From Asterias amurensis (Eukaryota > Echinodermata > Asteroidea > Forcipulatida > Asteriidae): DNA of 64,000 nt. The notes under the pieces are model-generated. The model saw only the letters and a list, made by a program, of their open reading frames with translations. It did no database searches and was not told the DNA's origin. Made by a program: the position numbers and the translations under genes. The stretch lies in the NCBI RefSeq assembly GCF_032118995.1, contig NC_092656.1, positions 20,790,965 to 20,854,964 on the forward strand, written 5' to 3'. Shown piece after piece: positions 57,501 to 64,000 of this stretch. The stretch's first letter is position 1; every line of letters starts with the position of its first letter.

Positions 57501-60500
57501 TGCTTTGAGATTTTTATTTTTTTTTTCTTCTCAAAAACTTGACAATTAATGAAGCTGAATCTTCTACAGGTAAATTATATTACAAACATCTTCATTCACA
57601 GTGAGTAGGGATTCATGTCATGGCCAAAAACTGAATATACAAAAGGTATCAAAACCCTTTAACCTACGTCTGAGCTGAGCCAGTTTGCTGAAAGACCTCG
57701 GTATCCACAAACGTATTACAGAGAATGAGAGAGATGACCCGAGGACTCCTGTATGTGTACTCAGCAAACTTCTGGGCAAGGAAACCGCCGAGGGATGATC
57801 CAAAAATGTGAACCTGTGTTTTGAAACAGAGAGTTCAATTTTAAAGCGGGGAAAAATATTATAATTTGTTTTTACCCTAACACTGGTGTGTACACTTTCC
57901 CGAGTTCTGTGAATAAAACTACTGGCTGATTTTTTTTGTTTTTTTTGTTCACAGTGCTTGGGAAAGTACCAAGTAAACAGTGCTTACAGGCAGTGGTCAC
58001 TATTGGTAAATACTCAAAATAATTATTAGCATAAAACCTTACTTGGTAACGAGTAATGGGGAGCTGTTGATGGTATAAAACATTGTGAGAAACGGCTCTC
58101 TCTGAAATGGAGTAGTTTTCGAGAAAAAAAGTATTTTTCCACAATTTGATTTCGAGACCTCAGATTTAGAATTTGAGGTCTCGAAATCAAGCATCTGAAA
58201 GCACACAACTTCGTGTGACGAGGGTATTTTTTCTTTCATTATTATCTGGCAACTTTGACAACCGCTTGAGCTCAAATTTTCACAGGCTTGTTATTTTATG
58301 CTTGTGTTGGGATACAACAAGTGAGAAGACTGGTCTTTGACAATTACCAAAGGTGTACCTTCCCTTTAATACATATCAGTGTAAGGGTAAAAATGTGAAG
58401 AGAGTTGTATTGTTTGATTTAACACATAGATCAGAGCTCAGGTTGGACAAATGTGATGCAATCTTGCTAAACGGGCCATTTGTCAGAAATACCATTATGG
58501 ATAAATGAGACCAACAATGAAACAAATCAAAAACAATTGTTTGGATAAATTTACATGCCAAAATAAATCTCACTTTATGTACGACAACTTCCTTCCTGTT
58601 AAATAACATCAAACAGGGGCTCAAATTAGCATTGAAGAAAAAAGTGCAGATGTATGTTCAATAACTGACTTTAAACCCCTTTTCTCTGCTTCATTCTCTC
58701 ACATATCTCAGTGTTTCCACTCTCATAACTTTTTGAACCAAAAGTCACAACTTTTGAGCCAAAAGTCGTATCAACATGGAGTCAAAACATTGTTATAGGC
58801 TAACGCTACCTATAACTACATGTATCATTCAATTACTTACCATGTCTAATTGCAGGTGGTCCAACAGCTTCCGAAAACTAATGCAAAATTCTTCTATCGT
58901 CCAGTGGACAGGATATTCCAGCTGGTCAGAGAAAAAGGTTGAAAACAAGATCCAAACAATATGAACTTGTCAAGTCAAGCATGAACTGCTTTAAAGAAAC
59001 TGGACACTATTGGTTATTGTCAAAGACTAGTCTTCTCACTTGGTGTATCTAAACATATGCACAAAAAAAAACATGTAAAACTTTGAACTCAATTGGTCGT
59101 CCAAAAGGCAAGAGTATTATGGAAGAAAAAACACCCTTGTCACACGAAGTAGTGTGCTTTCAGATGCTTGATTTCGGAACCTCAAAATCTAGCTCTGAGG
59201 TCTTGAAATCAAATTCATGGAATGCCGTAATGTCAAGTAGACCATCTACGAGCCTCATTTGCCTTAAGCTTGCGTCATCATTGATGGAACAAACAAACAG
59301 AAGGTCTTGTAAAGTTCAAGCTTGGTGGTATGCGATGGAGGATTCCAACTTGGGCTAGGCAAAGTAGTGTTCTAGTTAATTAATAGAATTTAACCAGAGC
59401 TTGAGTCTGGTGTTCTTATCCGCTTGGCCACGACACGCCACAATGAATATTTCTCTGTGCAAAATAACCGAAAGAGACTTCAAAGTTTCAAATTCTTCTT
59501 ACCGAGATGATACGATAGCCTTTAGCAGAGAGACCCAACATCTGTTTATAGTAGATATCAGCTGTCCCACTGACTGGGGGAAAGAATACCAGTGGACACT
59601 TAATGGAGCGAGGTCCAGCATCGTAGACAGTCCAGTATTTGCTGTCATCATCGTCAACTGCAACCTGGCAAATTGCAAAAGGAAATGGACACAAAAACTC
59701 TAGGTAGGATTTGAAACTTTGCATGGTGGGAGTAGTATCAGGTGAGGTTTGCGATAGCAGCATGTGAGAATCTCTTCTGAGTAGCTCCAGGCGCAGTCTG
59801 ATATTTCGAACCACCACAGCGAGCAAAATACACACTGCTCCCAAAAATGTATAGACCTGAAGGGGGTGTCGTGGCCGAGTGGATAAGAGCACAGAACTCA
59901 AGCTCTGAGGTCATGACACTTGTGTCCCTGAGCAAGATACTCAACTATAATTGCTTCTCTCCACCCAGGGGTAAATGAGTACCTGTGAGGGCAGAGATGG
60001 TTCTTGTGATTGGTTTAGCCGAGTAGCGCATATATTGCGCACAGGCTGTATACTCCCCTGGGAGCTGAGATGGTTTAAGGAATGATTTAAGGCCCAGTGA
60101 CCAGGGGTAATAATGTCGGAAGCGCTTTGAGACACCCCTCGGGCATGAAAAACGCTATATAAAAACGGTCTATTATTATTACTCGCTGTGTTTCCACTGC
60201 GTACGCAGCGTGCGAAGCCCAAGCCAGAGATGAAACCCAAGCCAAAGTTTGAGAAAGGCCCCAGGAATCGAACCAGGACCACAATAGTGAGAGGCGAGAG
60301 CGTTACTCACTAGCCACCCAGGGAACGATTTCATCCAGCATATTTGTACAGCAAAATACTGTGACTGAAAAAAATTTGTGCATACTGAATGGAAATATCG
60401 AGAAGCAAATGATAATTTTTGAGTAGCAACTGATACATTTTGCATAGCATTTTGCTCTGCTATACAAGGGCAACCGTTCACTGCCACCTATTGATGAGGA

Positions 60501-60628
60501 GTTTATGTGAAGATTGGGCAGTATTTCACGAGAACTCTGATAAACAATTTTCGTAAATTTACCTTTTTGAGGGAGACTGTACTTCTGAAGCTGAGATACT
60601 CCTGGGAGCGAGCCAGTACAGACGCCAT
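54540..60628 (-). CDS. SPG21: SPG21, maspardin
   Basis: Maspardin is an alpha/beta-hydrolase-like protein of late endosome/trans-Golgi membranes that binds CD4; its loss causes Mast syndrome in humans. Exons in transcript order: 60628-60563, 59664-59503, 58921-58841, 57813-57668, 57281-57173, 56820-56713, 55549-55409, 54707-54540 (TGA). All GT-AG with consistent phases; 326 residues against 308 in human. Landmarks: [135 protein letters not shown] and [14 protein letters not shown]. The nucleophile-elbow sequence is GSSLGG (human GASLGG); the family is thought to be non-catalytic. The acidic C-terminal tail ([16 protein letters not shown] ... HCSDEDNL) differs from human. Introns carry SINEs and TTAA-type elements. 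Confidence 0.95.
55777..56176 (-). mobile_element. tRNA-derived SINE, full-length copy B
   Basis: Minus strand: GTCGTGGCTGAGCGGTTAAG, TTGGTTCGGATTCCCAGC, GTGACACTTGTGTCCTTAAG, GGTAAAGCCGTTGGTCCCAT, ending CATGCGCTATATCAGACTTCG. Matches 13938-14357 over its length. In an SPG21 intron. Immediately left (55711-55745) is GCCTCTGAAGAAGGTCCGGT followed by TTGGATCGAAAGC, part of another repeat. Confidence 0.78.
56344..56520. mobile_element. Dispersed repeat with GATCAGTATGCTCTGATCG motif
   Basis: GGTTTGCAGTAACACCATGT, GTTCTGAAAAGAACCACTGA and TTTCGATCAGTATGCTCTGA then TCGTCTTCTGGAGA. It resembles the GGACAGTTCTTTTCAGAACTG family in reverse order and carries the same type of stem between GATCG-like segments. 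In an SPG21 intron. Confidence 0.5.
57876..57984. mobile_element. SINE tail fragment
   Basis: ACCCTAACACTGGTGTGTAC, CTTTCCCGAGTTCTGTGAAT and CACAGTGCTTGGGAAAGTAC are diverged copies of the tail of the SINE pair at 37505-37906, again in inverted arrangement around a T-rich centre. A continuation (ACATATCAGTGTAAGGGTAA) appears beyond the next element at 58370-58390, so the TTAA-type copy at 57985-58368 may have inserted into it. Confidence 0.5.
57985..58368 (-). mobile_element. TTAA-type GGCAGTGGACACTATTGG element in SPG21 intron
   Basis: Starts AGGCAGTGGTCACTATTGGT and ends GACAATTACCAAAGGTGTAC with the central pair TTTCGAGACCTCA/TGAGGTCTCGAAA. Complete, minus orientation. Confidence 0.83.
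58991..59222 (+). mobile_element. TTAA-type element, truncated left half
   Basis: TTTAAAGAAACTGGACACTA, TTGTCAAAGACTAGTCTTCT and the central pair TTTCGGAACCTCA/TGAGGTCTTGAAA are present; sequence diverges after AATTCATGGAA, so the right arm is lost. In an SPG21 intron; a SINE head fragment follows at about 59385-59440. Confidence 0.7.
59862..60183 (+). mobile_element. tRNA-derived SINE with GCGCTTTGAGACACC tail
   Basis: Head GTGTCGTGGCCGAGTGGATA (A-box region), TGACACTTGTGTCCCTGAGC, body TTGGTTTAGCCGAGTAGCGC, tail GGAAGCGCTTTGAGACACCC, CATGAAAAACGCTATATAAA and a final TATTATTATTA. The head is like the SINEs at 13938 and 55777, but the body and tail differ, so they are sister families sharing one tRNA-like head. 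The 3' tail has the form seen in LINE-mobilised SINEs. In SPG21 intron 1. Confidence 0.78.
60187..60330 (-). mobile_element. Second tRNA-derived SINE head adjoining the first
   Basis: Minus strand: CCCTGGGTGGCTAGTGAGTA, ACGCTCTCGCCTCTCACTAT, TGGTCCTGGTTCGATTCCTG, then GGCCTTTCTCAAACTTTGGC. A-box and B-box are recognisable; the head is a different tRNA type from the neighbouring SINE. Confidence 0.68.
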
Positions 60629-60782
60629 GACGCATTCGGCTTCAACTGAACTTCATTCAATAAAGAAGTTTCTATGCAGTTTCTGCTTCATGACTTCATT
60701 GGACAAAACAACTGAAATAAAAAAGTGTAATACACTTGAACTTATTTAGTCCGAGACAAAAATTTGGAAAGGTACTGCATTA

Positions 60783-61148
60783 ACGACACTGGACACTATT
60801 GGTAATTGTCAAAGACCAGTCTTCTCACTTGGTGTACCTCAACATATGCACAAAATAACAAACCTGTGAAATTTGATCTCAATTTGAACCGCTGTTGGAG
60901 TTGCGGGATAATAATGAAAGAAAAAACACCCTCGTCACACGAAGTTGCGTGCTTTCAGATGCTTTATTTCTAGACCTCAAAATCTAATTCTGAGGTATCG
61001 AAAAAAGAAATCGTGGAAAATTACTTCTTCCTCAAAAACTACATTACTCCAGAGGGAGCCGTTTCTCACAATGTTTTATACTATCAACAGCCTATATTAT
61101 TTATTATACTTATTTTGAGTAATTACCAATAGTGTCCACTGCCTTTAG
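60783..61148 (+). mobile_element. TTAA-type GGCAGTGGACACTATTGG element upstream of SPG21
   Basis: CGACACTGGACACTATTGGT, TTGTCAAAGACCAGTCTTCT, the central pair CTAGACCTCAAAA/TCTGAGGTATCGAAA and the end CCAATAGTGTCCACTGCCTT. About 150 bp upstream of the SPG21 start codon, so it may lie in the promoter. Confidence 0.83.
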
Positions 61149-62187
61149 TCCAGGGCTTGATATACCTAGCTAGAGTAGACTTAGACTAGACCCAGTAACT
61201 TGAACTCTAACGATTTTTGGGGAGAATAAAAAGGGGCATCTTTTTCCATTTAATGTGAAATGTTTCTCATAATAATAATAATGCATTATTATACTATCCA
61301 AAGCTGCTGCTGTACTTTTTACAAAGTAAGTTTAAGTTTAGGACAATTTAGGATAATACTACGTACTGGTCCGCCCCTTTTCAAACCCCATCAAAATTTA
61401 TAATCATGCCTTCCATTGGATTTGGAAGGCCAATCCATGTTGATTTGATTAGAATTTTAAAAAAAAGTTCACCTGAAAAATTAACTGTTTAATAAGAAAC
61501 ATAAGAAAGATGCTCAATAATAATAATAATAATATAATGTACATGCACGCGGAGGCATGTGGATTGAAATTGATGTTGAAGAGAAAAGGTACGAAAACCC
61601 CGGAAAACACTTCCCATTCAACGAACTTTCCCACTGCACACAGAATCCTACCTGCTCCGCCCACCACAAAAATGTTGACTTAGCTTAGAAAGAGGTTACT
61701 AGTATTAGCCTTTAAATGGATTTGTTTCCACTAGAAAGCTCCGGGAGCATTCTATTAATGGGATATATTGTAAAGCACTTTTCATTTCAAATAATAAACA
61801 CCTAAATTAAGTTTTTAGTGAAATAAAGTTTGCACTTTTACTTTACCTTTAAAAAATAAGATCACGACCTGTTTTTCTTTTGATGTGTTTACTGCTGTCG
61901 ACTGTGTACCCCAAAACGGTTTATACAGTTTTCATATTAAAATAAGCTGGACGCCAGACCACAAGACCTCGTTTTGACTGGTTCAACAGAGGGCGCTACT
62001 ACATTTGCGCTGCACACTTCAATCTTGCCGCTACCTCCCTTTCTAATTCGCGGAAATCGTGGAGGCCTACCGGACCCTCCTGATCCCGGGGTACGAATGA
62101 TGTTCACATAATTTTTAAGTCATAAAAGGGTCTAAGGGAGTCTTATTCCATATAAAAAGTGGAATTATGCTTGCTCTTTTTTCACTC
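61149..62187. other. Intergenic, nothing firmly recognised
   Basis: Begins with a short AGACCCAGTAACTTGAAC remnant of the element type at 38101-38272, then AT-rich sequence. CAACAGAGGGCGCTACTACA near 61985 is a repeat-like motif. No exon found. Confidence 0.4.
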
Positions 62188-62330
62188 GGAGCCGGTGTCG
62201 CATGCAATAATGTCCTCTGTGCAATACTATCCGGAGGACATTACTGCATATGCAATAATGTCCGCCGGACGTTTTTGCAAATGCAATCGTGTCCGCCCGG
62301 ACGCTGCTGCAGTAAATTAAACGCCCTTGC
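62188..62330. repeat. Repeat of ATGCAATAATGTCCGCCGGAC modules
   Basis: GCATGCAATAATGTCCTCTG, TCCGGAGGACATTACTGCAT, ATGCAATAATGTCCGCCGGA and ATGCAATCGTGTCCGCCCGG are related modules in both orientations, a small palindromic cluster of unknown family. Confidence 0.65.
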
Positions 62331-62716
62331 GGAACACGTTCGCCATTTTTTTTTACAAGCTAAGGGTGCATGTCATGAATGACCAGGGAAATGTTCGGCC
62401 GTTGGGTATTCGCTGCAATCATAAATATACCCCCTGTTTACCCTGTGTGAGTTACTTGTGATGTATACAAACTGATCTAGCCAAGAATGATTGATTCCCC
62501 AAAGTCAAGGGGGCGGAAAACAGACACACTTTGATTATACACCACACTCCTTTCCCTTTCGATTTATTTATTTTACTAATTCTTACAATTATTAAGGTTT
62601 AAAAATTTAATATCAACCACACCAACATGACTCGCAAAAAACCCCCCCAAAACAGCAGAATTTATGCAGATTAATACCCCCCCCCCCCCCCCCCCCCACT
62701 AAACAGAGCAGTCCCC

Positions 62717-63107
62717 TTAAAAGGCAGTGGACACTATTGGTAGTGTCAAAGACCAGCCGTCTGAACTGCTGTATCTCAACATGCATAAAATAACAAACCT
62801 GTAAAAAATTGAGCTCAATCGGTCATCATGGGAGATAATAAGGAAAGAAAGAAAAAACACCACTGTCACACGGAGTTATGGGGTATATGGGTGTGCTTTC
62901 AGAAGCTTGATTTCGAGACCTCAAGTTCTAAATCTGGGGTCCCGAAATTAAATTTGATGAAAGTTACTTCTTTCTCGAAAACTACGTCACTTCAGAGGGA
63001 GCCGTTTCTCACAATGTCTTATCAACCTCTCCCCATTACTCGTAATCAAGAAAGGTTTTGTGCTAATCATTATTTTGAGTAGTTACCAACAGTGTCCACT
63101 GTCTTTA
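62717..63107 (+). mobile_element. TTAA-type GGCAGTGGACACTATTGG element, copy near right edge
   Basis: TTAAAAGGCAGTGGACACTA, TTTCGAGACCTCAAG/CTGGGGTCCCGAAA in the centre and CAACAGTGTCCACTGTCTTT at the end. A C18 run precedes it at 62681-62698. Confidence 0.83.
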
Positions 63108-63378
63108 AACAGAGCAAACAAAATGTTACATGCATTAAATACAAACCATCGAAAACCACAAAATGAATAAACAGTCATACAAAAATACACTTTCTATAAA
63201 AACACCATTAATTAAATTCTTAAATACAAAAATTTAAAAGATTACCATGCATACAGAGAACACGATGTGTTCTGGCCAGACATTATAACATGCACCAATA
63301 CACCGAAAACCAAAATGATTATAAACAGATACTTTTATAAAAACACCATTAATATAAAGCCACTAATAATATATAATT

Positions 63379-63705
63379 AAAGGTTATTTTGTCAAAGACC
63401 AGTATTCTATTAAAATACTCAAGCCTGTGAAAGTTTAGACTCAATTGGTCATGAGTTGCAAGAAAATGATGACAGAAAAACACTTGTAAAAACAGTGTGA
63501 TTTCAGAAAGGAATTAAAGGCTTCTGGCCATAAGTCTTTTATTTTAGTGAGGAATTACCTCTTTCTATAAAAAAAATACGTTACTTCAGAGGGAGTCGTT
63601 TCTCACAATGTTTTATTCTATCAACAGCTCCCCGTTGCTCGTTACCAAGTAAGATTTTATGCTAATATATATTTTGAGTAAATACCAAACGTGTACATGC
63701 CTTAA
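63379..63705 (+). mobile_element. TTAA-type element, diverged copy
   Basis: TTAAAGGTTATTTTGTCAAA, GACCAGTATTCT, the hairpin AAAGGCTTCTGG/CATAAGTCTTTTA and the end CCAAACGTGTACATGCCTTA. Closest to the variant at 36732-37094 in its ACGTGTAC end and AAGACTTCT-type hairpin. Confidence 0.7.
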
Positions 63706-63729
63706 ACTCATTAAAAATAAAGGGAGATT

Positions 63730-63880
63730 CTGCCCCCCATACGGCGAACTGTGTACAAACTACTTCTGATAGCGCCCTCTTTTGATACATCCTCCTTCAG
63801 CCAACGTTAATTTTCCATAGTAGGCAGCAGAATCTCCACCAGCGGACAGATTTCCCTAGGACATGTACTCAGTACACAAG
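63730..63880. mobile_element. GAGGGCGCTATC repeat, reverse copy
   Basis: GATTCTGCCCCCCATACGGC, GATAGCGCCCTCTTTTGATA and GTAGGCAGCAGAATCTCCAC share modules with 20420-20580 and 51536-51700 but in the opposite orientation. Confidence 0.5.
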
Positions 63881-63905
63881 TGGCCCTGAAGGGACATCGC
63901 ATATC

Positions 63906-64000
63906 GCATACGTGTGCGCACAATATATGCAAATTGTTTCACGATATTGCATACGTGTGCGCACATATTCGCGAATTGTTTCACGACATTGCATACGTGT
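63906..64000. repeat. 42-43-bp tandem repeat running off the right edge
   Basis: GCATACGTGTGCGCACAATA and GCATACGTGTGCGCACATAT start two successive units, each ending TTGTTTCACGA(T/C)ATT; a third begins at the last 10 bases. The array probably continues beyond the window. Confidence 0.85.

Noticed and set aside
59862-59945. Possible Leu/Ser tRNA gene
   Set aside because: Same head as the SINEs at 13938 and 55777; no cloverleaf closes properly.
60303-60635. 110-codon minus-strand frame starting [12 protein letters not shown]
   Set aside because: It is a shadow of the SPG21 first exon in another frame; the real frame starts at 60628 and splices at 60563.

Overview
This is a gene-sparse, AT-rich, spliceosomal eukaryotic window that looks like echinoderm nuclear DNA, most likely a sea star. 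The echinoderm call rests on the style of the genes (deuterostome-like protein matches, introns of 0.3-3.6 kb) and on crowds of short inverted-repeat elements and tRNA-derived SINEs of a kind I associate with asteroid genomes. The species call is inference.

I can support five protein-coding genes by reading exons with GT-AG borders, phase continuity and family alignment from memory. (1) UNC13/Munc13, plus strand, 2197-21516: the 3' part of the gene in 22 exons (C2B, MUN, C2C); the C1 domain and N-terminus lie off the left edge. (2) DDA1, minus, 33475-38637: five exons, 101 residues, with a first coding exon that holds only the ATG. (3) ABHD8, minus, 44050-47002: four exons, serine-hydrolase fold. 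(4) MRPL34, plus, 49313-49865: two exons, mitochondrial ribosomal protein bL34. (5) SPG21/maspardin, minus, 54540-60628: eight exons, 326 residues.

UNC13A, ABHD8, MRPL34 and DDA1 also sit close together on human 19p13.11, with ABHD8 and MRPL34 head to head as here, so the window appears to preserve an ancient deuterostome gene neighbourhood. SPG21 is not part of that human block. The gene functions are otherwise unrelated (synaptic vesicle priming, CRL4 ubiquitin ligase subunit, putative lipid hydrolase, mitoribosome, endosomal CD4-binding protein).

Nearly everything else is repeat. One roughly 385-bp TTAA-bounded inverted-repeat family with a conserved central hairpin is present in about a dozen copies. 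Other terminal-inverted-repeat families (GTCGATTTCAC..., GGGCCCAATTTCATA..., TATAGACC..., AATAGACCGATCC...), several tRNA-derived SINEs and two LINE reverse-transcriptase tail fragments fill introns and intergenic DNA, often nested with readable target-site duplications. A 22-unit, 47-bp minisatellite lies at 29183-30213. The stretches 21.5-33.4 kb, 38.6-44.0 kb, 49.9-54.5 kb and 60.6-64.0 kb hold no gene I can support. I see no tRNA or rRNA gene, CRISPR array, LTR element or Polinton.
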